Below, piece by piece: positions 8,763-18,132 of a DNA stretch of 64,000 nucleotides. Positions within the stretch are counted from its first letter, which is position 1. Each line of letters starts with the position of its first letter. The notes beneath the pieces were generated by a model that ran no database searches, was not told the DNA's origin, and saw only the letters and a list, made by a program, of their open reading frames with translations. This stretch comes from 3-1-20CM-4-69-9 sp963833655 (GTDB lineage Bacteria > Actinomycetota > Thermoleophilia > Gaiellales > Gaiellaceae): assembly GCA_963833655.1 (NCBI GenBank), contig CAWHYL010000007.1, positions 558,001-622,000 on the forward strand, written 5' to 3'. Position numbers and translations under genes: made by a program.

Positions 8763-9937
8763 CGGACGCGGTCGCCCGCTCTGAGCTCGCCGTCGCCGCG
8801 CGGCGCGTACACGAGCGCGTCGGCACCCGCGGCACGCACGATCATGTGCGACTCCTGTCCGCTCACCGGCTCGAGGACGAGGCCGTCGTCCGAGGCACGC
8901 ACCCGCGCACGCACGAACTCGTCGCGGCGCGGATTTCGACGCACGGTGCGCGCGAGCCGTCCCTCGCCGTAGACGGGACGAGGCTCCGCTGCGCCCTGGA
9001 GGGCGAGCACGGCCGGACGAACGAAGAGCTCGCACCCGACGAGTGACGACACCGGGTTGCCCGGCAGCCCGAAGACGAGCGTCCGGTCGCGTGCGGCGAA
9101 CGTCACGGGTTTGCCCGGCTTGACCGCGACGCCCCAGAACACCTGCTCGACGCCGAGCTCCCGCAGCAGGCCGCGAACGAGGTCGTGCGGCCCGACGGAC
9201 ACACCGCCGGACGTCACGAGCACGTCCGCGAGCAGCCCGACCTCGAGCGCGCTCCGAAGCGCCGCAGCGTCGTCGGCGACGGACGGCAGGATGTCGAGGT
9301 CCGCCCCGGCGGCGGCGAGCGCGGCCGCGAGCAGCACGCCGTTCGCCTCGTACACCTCGCCCTGGCCCAGCCGCTCGCCTGGACGGCGCAACTCCGTCCC
9401 CGTGGCGAGGATCGCCACGCGCGGTCGCCGCGCGCACACGACCTCGCCGACGCCGGCGGCCGCGAGTGCCCCGATCTGCGCAGGGTGCAGCCGCGCGCCG
9501 CGCTGGACGACGACGTCGCCCGCTGCGACATCGCCCGCGCGGGGCCGAACGTTGTCACCATGGTCAACACGCTCCGGAATCTCCACGTCGTTGTCACTTT
9601 CGACAACGTACTCGATCGGGATGACGGCGTCGGCGCCGTCGGGGACGACACCGCCCGTCGCGATCCCCATCGCCTCGCCCGCCGCCAACGCGCGCGGCGC
9701 CGGCACGCCGGCCGCGATTCGCGCGACGACCGGCAGCCGTCCAGGGGTGTCTGCCGATCGCACCGCGAAGCCGTCCATCGCCGAGCTGGGGAACGGTGGC
9801 AGGTCGACGACCGACAGCGCGTCCTCGGCCACGACGCGACCCGCCGCGCGAGCGACCGGGACAGGCTCGCCGTCGAGCGGTCGCACCCGCTCGAGCACGC
9901 GCGACTGCGCCTCCGCAAGCGACAGCAGCTCGGCCAT
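8744..9937 (-). CDS. moeA: Molybdopterin molybdenumtransferase
   Basis: A 397-aa MoeA that inserts molybdate into adenylylated molybdopterin in Moco synthesis. Domains run MoeA N-terminal (LPPFPSSAMDGFAVRSADT), MPT-binding MoCF-like (VAILATGTELRRPGE, VLVTSGGVSVGPHDLVR, VFGLPGNPVSSLV) and the C-terminal beta-barrel. ATG 9937 (MAELLSLAEAQ) is preferred over an upstream start that would enter the divergent glycosyltransferase. No other Moco gene or molybdoenzyme is present, so it stands alone among surface-glycan genes. Confidence 0.93.
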   Translation of the reverse strand: MAELLSLAEAQSRVLERVRPLDGEPVPVARAAGRVVAEDALSVVDLPPFPSSAMDGFAVRSADTPGRLPVVARIAAGVPAPRALAAGEAMGIATGGVVPDGADAVIPIEYVVESDNDVEIPERVDHGDNVRPRAGDVAAGDVVVQRGARLHPAQIGALAAAGVGEVVCARRPRVAILATGTELRRPGERLGQGEVYEANGVLLAAALAAAGADLDILPSVADDAAALRSALEVGLLADVLVTSGGVSVGPHDLVRGLLRELGVEQVFWGVAVKPGKPVTFAARDRTLVFGLPGNPVSSLVGCELFVRPAVLALQGAAEPRPVYGEGRLARTVRRNPRRDEFVRARVRASDDGLVLEPVSGQESHMIVRAAGADALVYAPRGDGELRAGDRVRYLPLA

Positions 9938-9964
9938 TTCGCCGCGGAGGGTAACCTCGCAGCC

Positions 9965-10903
9965 GTGATCTCGGTCGTCGTGCCGGTGCACAACGAGGAA
10001 CGCAGCGTCGCGCTGCTGTACGACGAGCTGCGGTCGGCCCTCGAGCCGCTGGACATGGCCTGGGAGACCATCTTCGTCGACGACGGCTCCACCGACGGGA
10101 CGTTCGCCGCCCTCACGCGGCTACACAACGGCGCAGACAACGTCCGCGTCGTCCGCCTCCGGCGCAACTTCGGCAAGGCGGCGGCACTGCGCGCCGGCTT
10201 CGACCAGGCGCGCGGCGAAACCGTCGTGACGATCGACGGCGACCTGCAGGACGACCCCGCCGAGATCCCGCGCCTCCTCGCCAAGCTCGAGGAGGGCTTC
10301 GACCTCGTCTCCGGCTGGAAGACGCGGCGGCGCGACCCGCTGTCCCGTCGCATCCTGTCGCGGATCTTCAACCGCGTCACCGGAATGTTCTCCGGCGTGC
10401 ACCTGCACGACATGAACTGCGGGCTCAAGGCGTACCGCGCCGACGTCGTGCACGGGCTCCGCCTCTACGGAGAGCTGCACCGCTTCATCCCGGTGCTCGC
10501 GCACTATCGCGGCTTCCGCATCGCGGAGCTGCCGGTGAACCACCGGCCGCGCGAGCACGGCCGCTCGCGCTACGGCGTCGAGCGCTACCTCCGCGGCTTC
10601 CTCGACCTCTTGACGGTGTCGTTCATCGGCCGCTATCGACACCGCCCGCTGCATCTGTTCGGCGGCCTCGGCCTCATCCTCGGCGCCATCGGGACGGCCA
10701 TCCTCGTCTACCTAACGGTGCTGAAGGCACTCGGCAACGCGATCGGCCATCGCCCGCTGTTGATGCTCGGCGTGCTGCTCGTCGTGATCGGGATGCAGTT
10801 CTTCTCGCTCGGGCTGATCAGCGAGATGATCACGAGCCATCACGAGGAGCGTGCCGGCGAGCGCGACCGCGCCGAGCTGCTCGTCGACGAAGTCCTCTCC
10901 TGA
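9965..10903 (+). CDS. GT2 glycosyltransferase with two C-terminal TM helices (polyprenyl-phosphate type)
   Basis: A 312-aa DPM1/GtrB-like enzyme. The GT-A domain (residues 1-225) starts VISVVVPVHNEE and contains the DGDLQDDP metal/nucleotide motif and the RNFGKAAAL segment of the family. Two hydrophobic helices follow (about 235-255 and 270-292). Such enzymes load a sugar onto polyprenyl phosphate at the inner membrane face for GT-C enzymes, and several GT-C-like proteins are encoded just downstream. The GTG at 9965 starts the fold directly and lies 27 bp from the divergent moeA start. Confidence 0.9.
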   Translation: MISVVVPVHNEERSVALLYDELRSALEPLDMAWETIFVDDGSTDGTFAALTRLHNGADNVRVVRLRRNFGKAAALRAGFDQARGETVVTIDGDLQDDPAEIPRLLAKLEEGFDLVSGWKTRRRDPLSRRILSRIFNRVTGMFSGVHLHDMNCGLKAYRADVVHGLRLYGELHRFIPVLAHYRGFRIAELPVNHRPREHGRSRYGVERYLRGFLDLLTVSFIGRYRHRPLHLFGGLGLILGAIGTAILVYLTVLKALGNAIGHRPLLMLGVLLVVIGMQFFSLGLISEMITSHHEERAGERDRAELLVDEVLS

Positions 10904-10927
10904 CGGCACCGGCTTGACGCCGCCTCG

Positions 10928-11986
10928 TTGAAAGTCACGTATTTCGGGACGTACGAGCGCGCGTATCCGCGCAACGCCCAGGTGATCTCGTGCCTCCGCA
11001 CCGCAGGCGTCGCGGTGCAGGAGCAGCACGTCGCCGTCTGGGACGACCTCCGCCACGGGTGGTCGGCCGGCGCCGGCAGGGCGCTGCAGCTCGCAGCGGC
11101 GGAAGCGCGGCTCTTCACCTGGCGAGCGGATGGCGCCGACGCGCTCGTCGTCGGCTATCCGGGACACCTCGATCTACCGGCAGCGCGACGCGCCGCGCGC
11201 GGGCGGCCGGTGGTGTTCAACCCACTCGTCTCGCTCTCAGACACGCTCGTCGGCGATCGAGGCCGGTTCCGGAGCGGCTCACTCGCTGCGCGCGCGCTCG
11301 AGCGCGTCGACCGGTACGCGTTCCGCTCCGCCGACCTCGTCGTCGCCGACACCGCGGCGCATGCCAGCTTCCTCGCCGATCTCCGCCGCGGGGGCGATGT
11401 CGCCGTCTGCTTCGTCGGTGCCGAAGACCGCCTCTTCAGACCCGGATGGGAGCGGCCCGATCGGTTCAGCGCCTTGTTCGTCGGGAAGCTGATCCCGCTG
11501 CAGGGCGTCGACACCATCCTCACCGCCGCGCGGGCGATCCCGGACATTCCCTTCCGCCTCGTCGGCAGCGGACAGCTCGAATCCCTGCTCGCCGAGCGGC
11601 CGCCGAACGTCGAGCACGTGGCCTGGGTCGACTACGAGCGCCTGCCTGCGGAGATCGGTGCCGCCGGCTGCGCGCTCGGGATCTTCGGCACGACCCCGAA
11701 GGCGCAGCGCGTGATCCCGAACAAGGCATTCCAGGCGCTCGCGTGCGGCGCGCCGCTGGTCACCGCCGACACGCCGGCCGCACGCGAGCTGCTGGTGCAC
11801 GAGGAGAGCGCCTTGCTCGTCCCGGCCGGAGATCCGGCCGCTCTTGCGGACGCCGTTCGGCGTCTCGCCGAGGACGCGGAGCTCGCGAACCGGATCGCGG
11901 CGGGCGGCCGCGTCGCCTACGAGCGTGCCGCGAGCGAACCCGTGCTCGGCGCCCGCTGGCGCTCGCTGATCGAGGGCCTGCTGTGA
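10928..11986 (+). CDS. GT4 glycosyltransferase
   Basis: A 352-aa GT-B enzyme. The N-terminal KVTYFGTYERAYPRN opens the acceptor domain. The C-terminal donor domain has FSALFVGKLIPLQGVDTIL and NKAFQALACGAPLVTADTPAARELL. Start is TTG at 10928, the only initiator that keeps the first beta strand. It lies 24 nt after the GT2 gene, and its stop overlaps the next start (GTGA). A role in surface polysaccharide or glycolipid assembly is inferred from context; donor and acceptor cannot be read from the sequence. Confidence 0.85.
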   Translation: MKVTYFGTYERAYPRNAQVISCLRTAGVAVQEQHVAVWDDLRHGWSAGAGRALQLAAAEARLFTWRADGADALVVGYPGHLDLPAARRAARGRPVVFNPLVSLSDTLVGDRGRFRSGSLAARALERVDRYAFRSADLVVADTAAHASFLADLRRGGDVAVCFVGAEDRLFRPGWERPDRFSALFVGKLIPLQGVDTILTAARAIPDIPFRLVGSGQLESLLAERPPNVEHVAWVDYERLPAEIGAAGCALGIFGTTPKAQRVIPNKAFQALACGAPLVTADTPAARELLVHEESALLVPAGDPAALADAVRRLAEDAELANRIAAGGRVAYERAASEPVLGARWRSLIEGLL

Positions 11987-13407
11987 GAGCCCGGCTACCG
12001 ACAGTCACGGCAACCCTCGTTGCCGCGATCGCCGCCTACGGTGCAGGCTTCGCGGCGCTCTCGGTGCTGCGCCAGCGCGCGTTCGCGAACGGCCGCTTCG
12101 ACCTGGGGAACATGGTGCAGGCGGTGTGGTGGACGGCGCACGGCCATCCGCTGCGCATGACGAATCTCCACGGCGACCAGATCTCGCGCCTCGCCGCGCA
12201 CGTCGACCCGCTGCTCGCCGTCTTCGGGCCGCTCTGGTGGGTCTGGCCGAGCCCTGATCTGCTGCTGGTCGCGCAGGCGCTGGCGATCGCGGCCGGCGCA
12301 TGGCCCGTCTACTGGCTCGCGAGGAAACACCTCGGGTCACCACGGGCCGCTCTGGGCTTCGCGCTCGCGTACCTGCTCTATCCCGCGACCGGGTGGCTGA
12401 CGCTCAACGAGTTTCACCCCGTCGCGCTGGCAACGCCGCTCCTGCTGTACGCGTTCTGGTTTCTCGACAACGACCGCCTCGTCCCCTTCGCGCTGTGCTC
12501 GATCGCGGCGGCGGCTTCGAAGGAGGAGATCGGGCTGGTCGTCGCCGGCTTCGGAATCTGGTACGCGCTGACACGGCGACGTGTCGCTGCCGGGCTCGTC
12601 ATCGCCGCGCTCGGCTTCGCGTGGTCGGTGATCGCGATCGCCGTGGTCATTCCGCACTTCCACACGGCCGGCGAGTCGGATTTCTACGGTCGGTACAGCG
12701 AGGTCGGCGGCTCCGCGGCGGGGATCGTGAAGACGACGTTCACGCACCCTTCGCGCATTGCGCACGCCGCCTTCAGCGGCCGCGACCTGCGCTACGTGCT
12801 GCAGCTCGTGCTACCGCTCGCGGGGCTCTCGCTGCTGGCGCCGCTCGTCCTGATCGCGGCGCTCCCGGAGCTCGCGCTCAACCTCCTGTCCGCGACGCCC
12901 ACCCAGACGTCGATCCACTTCCACTACACGGCGGGTCTGATCCCGCCGCTCGTCATCGCCGCCGTCCTCGGCGCGCGGCGGCTGTCGCGCTGGCGGCTCG
13001 CGGCCGCCTTCGCGATCGTCGTGGCGGCCCTCGCCGGCGCCTACCGGCTCGGCCCGATCCCGGGCTGGCGCCACGTTCCGGGCGGATCGCACTTCCAGGC
13101 GACTGCGGCTCATGTCACCAAGCACGACCGCATCGCCGCGAAAGCGTTGAAGCTGATCCCGAAGTCCGCCGTCGTCAGCGCAACGAACACGCTCGGCGCG
13201 CACCTGTCGGCACGGCGCCGGATTCTCAGCTTTCCCTACATCGAGGACGCGACGTGGATCGCGGCCGACGAGACGCAGCCCAGCTACGGCGACCGGTACG
13301 CGCCCGTCCCGATGGCGCTCACATTGGCCGCACTACGACGGGACCCGGACTGGCGTCTCGTGTTCGAGCAGGACGGCGTCCTCGTCTTCAACCGCGCGGC
13401 GGCATAG
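11983..13407 (+). CDS. DUF2079 multi-spanning membrane protein
   Basis: A 474-aa protein with many hydrophobic segments and the N-terminal DUF2079 signature GRFDLGNMVQAVWWTAHGHP. The topology resembles GT-C glycosyltransferases, with an acidic extracytoplasmic first loop. Function is unproven for the family; a polyprenyl-phosphate-sugar-dependent transferase is plausible. GTG 11983 overlaps the GT4 stop by 4 nt, and the longer upstream frame is a shadow of the GT4 gene. The 3' end overlaps the convergent GT87-like gene by 75 nt. Confidence 0.82.
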   Translation: MRARLPTVTATLVAAIAAYGAGFAALSVLRQRAFANGRFDLGNMVQAVWWTAHGHPLRMTNLHGDQISRLAAHVDPLLAVFGPLWWVWPSPDLLLVAQALAIAAGAWPVYWLARKHLGSPRAALGFALAYLLYPATGWLTLNEFHPVALATPLLLYAFWFLDNDRLVPFALCSIAAAASKEEIGLVVAGFGIWYALTRRRVAAGLVIAALGFAWSVIAIAVVIPHFHTAGESDFYGRYSEVGGSAAGIVKTTFTHPSRIAHAAFSGRDLRYVLQLVLPLAGLSLLAPLVLIAALPELALNLLSATPTQTSIHFHYTAGLIPPLVIAAVLGARRLSRWRLAAAFAIVVAALAGAYRLGPIPGWRHVPGGSHFQATAAHVTKHDRIAAKALKLIPKSAVVSATNTLGAHLSARRRILSFPYIEDATWIAADETQPSYGDRYAPVPMALTLAALRRDPDWRLVFEQDGVLVFNRAAA

Positions 13408-14505
13408 GACGACGAACAGCGTCACGAGCAGGAGGTCGCGCACGGCGACGAGCCAGATGCGGCCGCCGAGCGCGAAGACGTCGCCGTAGTGGAAGAACCA
13501 GACCTGCGCGAGGACGAGCGCGGCCGCCGTCAAGGCCCACTCGAGCGGCTCGAGGAGGACGACGAGCGGCACGAGCCAGACCATGTACTGCGGCGAGAAG
13601 AAGCGCGTGAACGCAATGAAGCCGGCGACGGTGCCGGCGAACGCGATCGCAAGCCGCCGCGGCTCGTCCCGCCCTCGAGCGAAAAGCCAGGTGACCAACG
13701 CCACGGCGAGCAGCTGTAGCGCGGAGCTGACGCCGGCGAGCACGCGCGGAAGCGTCCCGGTCAGGTCGTACGAGATCGCGTGCCCCGTCCGGTGGACGAC
13801 GTGTGCGGAGTACCAGCCGAGCCGGTCGGCGACCCCGAGCAGCGATCCGAACAGGCTCTCGACCTGGAGCGCGCGGCCTGCCTGAGCGCGGAAGCTCTCG
13901 ACGAGGTCGTGCGGCGAGAGCGCCAGGAAGGGAACGATCACGATTGCTGCGACGGCCGCGAAAGCGGCCGCCGACCACGCCGCGACACGACGTCCGGCCG
14001 TCCGCCAGACGTACACCAGCGCCGGCGGCACGAGCACGACGGGGTAGACCTTGGCCGCGAACGCGAGCCCGAGCACTGCGAAGGCCGCGATCGGCAGCGT
14101 GGCGAGCAGCAGTCCCAGCGCAGCGACTGTCAGGAACGCGGGCCACGCGTCATAGGTGTTGAGCGAGATCGGGCCCAAGGCGATCGGCGACAAGGCGAAC
14201 AACCCGAGCGCGACCCACAGTCGACCACGCGTCGCGCCGAGACGGACGAGCAGCAGCGCGAGCACGACAGCCGTCGCCGCGCCGCAGAGCGCCATCAGCG
14301 ACTTGAACGCGGCGTTGTAGTGCGCCGAGCCGAACACCTGCGGCGGCAGGAACACGACGAGGGCGCCCGGCGGATACTCCATGAAGAAGTCGCGGTACGG
14401 CACCTGCCCCGCGAAGACGGAGTGCGCAAAGCCGCCGTAGAGGTGGACGTCGCGAAAGCGCGCCGCGCGGAAGAGCCCGCCGTCGGGCACGGCGCACGCG
14501 GCCAC
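13333..14505 (-). CDS. GT87/DUF2029-type polyprenyl-phosphate-mannose transferase-like membrane protein
   Basis: A 390-aa GT-C-like protein with about ten hydrophobic segments. The loop VPYRDFFMEYPPGALVVFLPP is the typical DUF2029 first-loop motif with acidic catalytic candidates. GTG 14505 is the only ATG/GTG/TTG/CTG start in the frame, but it sits inside a hydrophobic stretch: upstream in-frame codons encode SRRDAWLAAAAAIPVYV, the expected first TM helix. An ACG at 14562, overlapping the previous stop, would restore it (409 aa). Located after the penicillin-binding protein gene on the same strand. Confidence 0.8.
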   Translation of the reverse strand: MAACAVPDGGLFRAARFRDVHLYGGFAHSVFAGQVPYRDFFMEYPPGALVVFLPPQVFGSAHYNAAFKSLMALCGAATAVVLALLLVRLGATRGRLWVALGLFALSPIALGPISLNTYDAWPAFLTVAALGLLLATLPIAAFAVLGLAFAAKVYPVVLVPPALVYVWRTAGRRVAAWSAAAFAAVAAIVIVPFLALSPHDLVESFRAQAGRALQVESLFGSLLGVADRLGWYSAHVVHRTGHAISYDLTGTLPRVLAGVSSALQLLAVALVTWLFARGRDEPRRLAIAFAGTVAGFIAFTRFFSPQYMVWLVPLVVLLEPLEWALTAAALVLAQVWFFHYGDVFALGGRIWLVAVRDLLLVTLFVVLCRRAVEDEDAVLLEHETPVRVPS

Positions 14506-14551
14506 GTAGACGGGAATCGCAGCCGCAGCCGCGAGCCACGCGTCCCTGCGG

Positions 14552-16705
14552 CTAGTGGCCGTTGCCCGGAACCTGTACGAAGCCGCCGTTGCCGCTGGTC
14601 GTCTGCGTCGTCGTCGGCTGCGTCGGCTGCGCGTAGTAGCCGCTCGAACCCGAGCTCGAGCTCGTGGAGTAGCCGCCGCTCATCGCGTACTGCAACGTGT
14701 GCGACGTCCATACGGGCTCGTGCGTGGCAACGGGAAAGTCCTTCGGCGTCGGCGCGTACTTGAGGGCGGGCTCCATGAAGAGCTTCCAGATGGTCGCCGG
14801 GAAGGTCGGGCCGGACACCTCGATCCCGTGCACCGACGTCATCGGGATCTCGCCTCGCGGGTACCCGATCCAGATCGTCGCCTCGAGGCTCGGCGTGTAC
14901 CCGCAGAACCACGCGTCGGCGTAGTTGTCGGTCGTGCCTGTCTTCCCCGCCGACGTGGCGCCGAAGTACGCGCCGACGCCGGTGCCCATTCTCATGTTCT
15001 CGCCGAGGATCCGCGTGACCTCGGCGGCCACCCAGTCCGGGATCACGCGCTTGCGCTTGGGAACGCCCCAGCCCGCCTCCTTGTCGATCTTCCCGCCGGG
15101 GAGGACGACCTTCGTGATCGCCATCGGCTTCGAATAGATGCCGCCGGCCGCCAGCGTCGAGTACACCGTCGCGAGGTCGAGCGGCGTCACGGCCCGCGAG
15201 CCGAGGCCCATCGACGGCACGTACGAGCCGTCGACGTCCAGCGGTGACCTCCGCCTGTCGACGCCGAGCTTGTAGGCCATCGCAGCGATGTTCTCGGGGC
15301 CGACGTCGAGGGACAGCCGCGCGAAGACGGTGTTGTCCGAGCGGAGCAGGCCGTTCTCGATCGAGGTCGCCCCGACGTACGTGTGGTCGTACGTCTGCGG
15401 GCACCAGGCCGTCGGCGGATTCACGCTGCACGAGCCGAGGCCGGTCGGGTTGTACTCGAAGGGTGCCGAGAGATACGACGTCGACGGACTGATGCCCTCG
15501 GCGATCGCCGTCGTCAGGACGATCGTCTTGAACGTCGAGCCCGGCTGGCGCCGCGCGGACGCGACGAAGTTGACCTCGTTCTTCGGGTTCCCCGGGCTGA
15601 CCTCGGTCATCGCGCGGATCGCGCCGTTCGCGGGGTTGATCGACACGATCGCCGCAGCCGGGTCCGTCGGGTAGTAGAGCGTCCGCTTGATCGCCTGCAG
15701 GGCGAATCGCTGCAGCCGTGGGTCGATCGTCGTGTACACGCGCAGGCCGCCGGAGCGCACGGTGTTCGAGCCGTACTGCTGCTGCAGCTCGTCGCGGACG
15801 TAGCTGAAGAAGTACGGCTCGCGGATGCGCGTGTACAGCCGTCCGGCCTTCAGGTGCAGATGGCGGTCCGCGACGGCGTCGGCGTACTGCGTCGACGTGA
15901 TGTAGCCGTTCGCGAGCATCGCGCGGAGGACCTCGTCGCGCCGCGCGATCGCCTGCTGCGGATGATCGAAGGGATTGAAGTCGGTCGGAGCCTGGGGCAG
16001 ACCGGCGAGCAGCGCGGCCTGCGGCAGCGTCAGATGCCTCGCCGACTTCGAGAAATACGTCTGGGCGGCCGCCTCGACCCCGTACGCGCGGTTTCCGTAG
16101 AACACCTGGTTGATGTACGCGTTGAGGATCCAGCGCCTCGACTTCTCGCGCGCGAGCTTGATCGCCAGGCACGCCTCCGTCGCCTTGCGGCTGAACGTCT
16201 GCGACGGCTTCTTGATGTAGAGGTTGCGCGCGAGCTGCTGCGTGATCGTCGAGCCGCCCTGCACCACGTGGCCGGCGCGCACGTCCGCGAAGAGCGCCCG
16301 GACGATGCCTGGGTAGTCGAGCGCGCCGTGCTGCCAGAAGCGGCGGTCCTCGATCGCGACCGTTGCGCGAGGCACCCATTTGCTCATGTCGTTGAGGTCG
16401 ACCGGCTGCCGGTTCTTCTCCGCCGGAATCGACCCGAGCAGCGAGCCGTCGGCGGCGTAGACGAACGAGTTCTGGCCGACGTCGACGGGGCGCAGCGTGT
16501 TCAGGTCGCAGCTCGACATCCACACGGCCGCGCCGGTGAAGCTGCTGACGACGAGGATCAGGATGACGGCGAGCACGGTGCCGGCGACGAAGTGCGCGAC
16601 CCGCTTGCGGTGGCGTCGCACCCGCTCACGGCGGTTGCGGCGGATCGTCGCGAGGAGGTGGTCGGGCTCGCGTCCGCGCCCGCGGCCTCGCGGCGGCGGT
16701 GTCAC
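14552..16705 (-). CDS. Class A penicillin-binding protein (transglycosylase/transpeptidase)
   Basis: A 717-aa bifunctional peptidoglycan synthase. It has a basic cytoplasmic tail, a TM at about 38-60, and a GT51 domain with catalytic E119 (AIEDRRFWQHG) and GGSTITQQLARNLY (150-163). The transpeptidase domain has the S390-TFK active site (RQPGSTFK), an SDN motif (RSDNTVF) and KTG (SAGKTGTTDN). The C-terminus is a Gly/Ser/Thr/Gln-rich tail that may reach into the wall. The GTG at 16705 overlaps the MscS gene stop (GTGA), so the channel and synthase are co-translated. Confidence 0.95.
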   Translation of the reverse strand: MTPPPRGRGRGREPDHLLATIRRNRRERVRRHRKRVAHFVAGTVLAVILILVVSSFTGAAVWMSSCDLNTLRPVDVGQNSFVYAADGSLLGSIPAEKNRQPVDLNDMSKWVPRATVAIEDRRFWQHGALDYPGIVRALFADVRAGHVVQGGSTITQQLARNLYIKKPSQTFSRKATEACLAIKLAREKSRRWILNAYINQVFYGNRAYGVEAAAQTYFSKSARHLTLPQAALLAGLPQAPTDFNPFDHPQQAIARRDEVLRAMLANGYITSTQYADAVADRHLHLKAGRLYTRIREPYFFSYVRDELQQQYGSNTVRSGGLRVYTTIDPRLQRFALQAIKRTLYYPTDPAAAIVSINPANGAIRAMTEVSPGNPKNEVNFVASARRQPGSTFKTIVLTTAIAEGISPSTSYLSAPFEYNPTGLGSCSVNPPTAWCPQTYDHTYVGATSIENGLLRSDNTVFARLSLDVGPENIAAMAYKLGVDRRRSPLDVDGSYVPSMGLGSRAVTPLDLATVYSTLAAGGIYSKPMAITKVVLPGGKIDKEAGWGVPKRKRVIPDWVAAEVTRILGENMRMGTGVGAYFGATSAGKTGTTDNYADAWFCGYTPSLEATIWIGYPRGEIPMTSVHGIEVSGPTFPATIWKLFMEPALKYAPTPKDFPVATHEPVWTSHTLQYAMSGGYSTSSSSGSSGYYAQPTQPTTTQTTSGNGGFVQVPGNGH

Positions 16706-17418
16706 GCGAAGACTCCCTCGCCGCGCAGCAGGTCGTGGGCCTGCAGGCGCAACTCGCGCTCGAGGCGCTCGGCCGCCCGCTCGTCGTCGGCCGGGACACG
16801 AACGACGACGGTCGCATTCCCGGCGAGGTCGCCGACGAACACGTCGGCGTCCTTTCGCAGCGTGCGCAGCCGATCGACCACGGCGCCGACGTCGCGACCA
16901 AGCGGGACCTGAACTGTGATCTCGGCGACCTTTTCTCGACTGCGAATGGTGGAGTTGCGGATGGTATCCGAGGCGAGCTTCTCGTTCGGGATCACGAGCC
17001 GGTCGCCGTTCTCGGTCCGCACGAACGTGTAGATGAGCCCGATCTCCTCGACGATTCCCTCCGTGTCCTCGATGTGGACGTCGTCGCCGAGGCGGACCGG
17101 TTGCGTGAACGCGATCAGCAGCCCGGCGACGAAATTGCCGAGCGTCCGCTGCGAGGCGAAGCCGACGACGATGCCGATCACGGCCGAGGAGGCGAGGAGG
17201 CCGCCGGCGACGGCTCGCACCTGCGGAATCACGAGCAGCGCGGACAGGAGCCCGACGAAGACGACGCCCGCGGTGATGCTGCGGCGGACGATGCGGTAGC
17301 GCGTCGTCGCCTCAGGTGTCAGCTGCCGGCGCGCGATCGCGCGGTCGATCAGACGGGCCACGACGAGCGTGATCAGCAGGACCACGCCGACGACGATCAG
17401 GCGGTGCCAGAGCGGCAT
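16702..17418 (-). CDS. Small MscS-family mechanosensitive channel
   Basis: A 238-aa protein with three N-terminal TM segments. The pore-lining TM3 is Gly/Ala-rich (VGFASQRTLGNFVAGLLIAF), followed by the MscS beta domain (VRLGDDVHIEDTEGIVEEIGLIYTFV, NGDRLVIPNEKL). It should open under membrane tension to release osmolytes. Coupling to a peptidoglycan synthase gene by a GTGA overlap links turgor control with wall growth. ATG 17418 lies 6 nt downstream of the metallohydrolase stop. Confidence 0.9.
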   Translation of the reverse strand: MPLWHRLIVVGVVLLITLVVARLIDRAIARRQLTPEATTRYRIVRRSITAGVVFVGLLSALLVIPQVRAVAGGLLASSAVIGIVVGFASQRTLGNFVAGLLIAFTQPVRLGDDVHIEDTEGIVEEIGLIYTFVRTENGDRLVIPNEKLASDTIRNSTIRSREKVAEITVQVPLGRDVGAVVDRLRTLRKDADVFVGDLAGNATVVVRVPADDERAAERLERELRLQAHDLLRGEGVFA

Positions 17419-17424
17419 GGGCCT

Positions 17425-18132
17425 CTATTCGACGGCCCAGCGAAACCCCTTGCCGGCACGCTCGAAGCGCCCGACGCCGTAGAAGTGGCCGGCGATCACG
17501 GCAACGCCGTCCTCCACCAGCTCCGCGATCACGCGGCGACGCGTTGCGGTGGCGACGTCGGCATCCATGTCGTTGACGAACACGACACTCGGGTCGACGA
17601 CCTGGAGCTCGTGTGCGACGAGATCGCCGATCGCCGCAAACCCTTCCGCGCGCACGATCATGTGCCCCGGCGTGTGCCCCGGTGCCGGCTGGACACGAAC
17701 GCCCGGCGCAATCTCAGCCTCGCCGGTCACACGCTCGAACCGGTCCGCGATCGGCGCGACCTTCTCGCGGAGGTGGGGGCGCTCCGCGAGCGACGCGTCG
17801 CTCATGAAGTAGGACCAGTCGTCCTCGTGCACGACGTAGCGAGCGTTCGGGAACGCGCCGGTCCAGCCAACGTGATCGACGTGCAGATGCGTGTGCACGA
17901 CGACGTCGACGTCGTCGCTGGTCAACAGGTCGAGGAGCCGTGCGTCGCCGTCGGGCATGAACGCGCGCGGCTTCGGGCCGGCGCCGGTGTCGACGAGGAC
18001 GGTCGTGTCTCCGATGCGAAACAGCGCGCAGTTGACCGGCACCCACCAGTCGACCTCGGAGTGGATCGCCGGGAAGGCCTCGCGCTGCGTCGCAAACGTT
18101 CCCTCGGAGTCGGTGAGGACGTCGGCCGTCAC
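17425..18132 (-). CDS. Metallo-beta-lactamase-fold hydrolase
   Basis: A 235-aa MBL-fold enzyme with the metal motif HTHLHVDHVGW (HxHxDH), APGHTPGHMIV for the third site and a late ALIAGHFYGVG-like His segment. The glyoxalase II/lactonase-like frame has a two-metal centre, but the substrate cannot be assigned. The GTG at 18132 overlaps the DUF2203 stop (GTGA); the longer frame upstream is an arginine-rich shadow. It lies in a minus-strand series with DUF2203, MscS and the PBP. Confidence 0.87.
   Translation of the reverse strand: MTADVLTDSEGTFATQREAFPAIHSEVDWWVPVNCALFRIGDTTVLVDTGAGPKPRAFMPDGDARLLDLLTSDDVDVVVHTHLHVDHVGWTGAFPNARYVVHEDDWSYFMSDASLAERPHLREKVAPIADRFERVTGEAEIAPGVRVQPAPGHTPGHMIVRAEGFAAIGDLVAHELQVVDPSVVFVNDMDADVATATRRRVIAELVEDGVAVIAGHFYGVGRFERAGKGFRWAVE

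Noticed and set aside
14295..16523. 742-codon minus-strand frame overlapping the penicillin-binding protein
   Set aside because: Same strand, wrong frame; no PBP motif, Arg/Pro-rich, and the 14552-16705 frame has all catalytic motifs.
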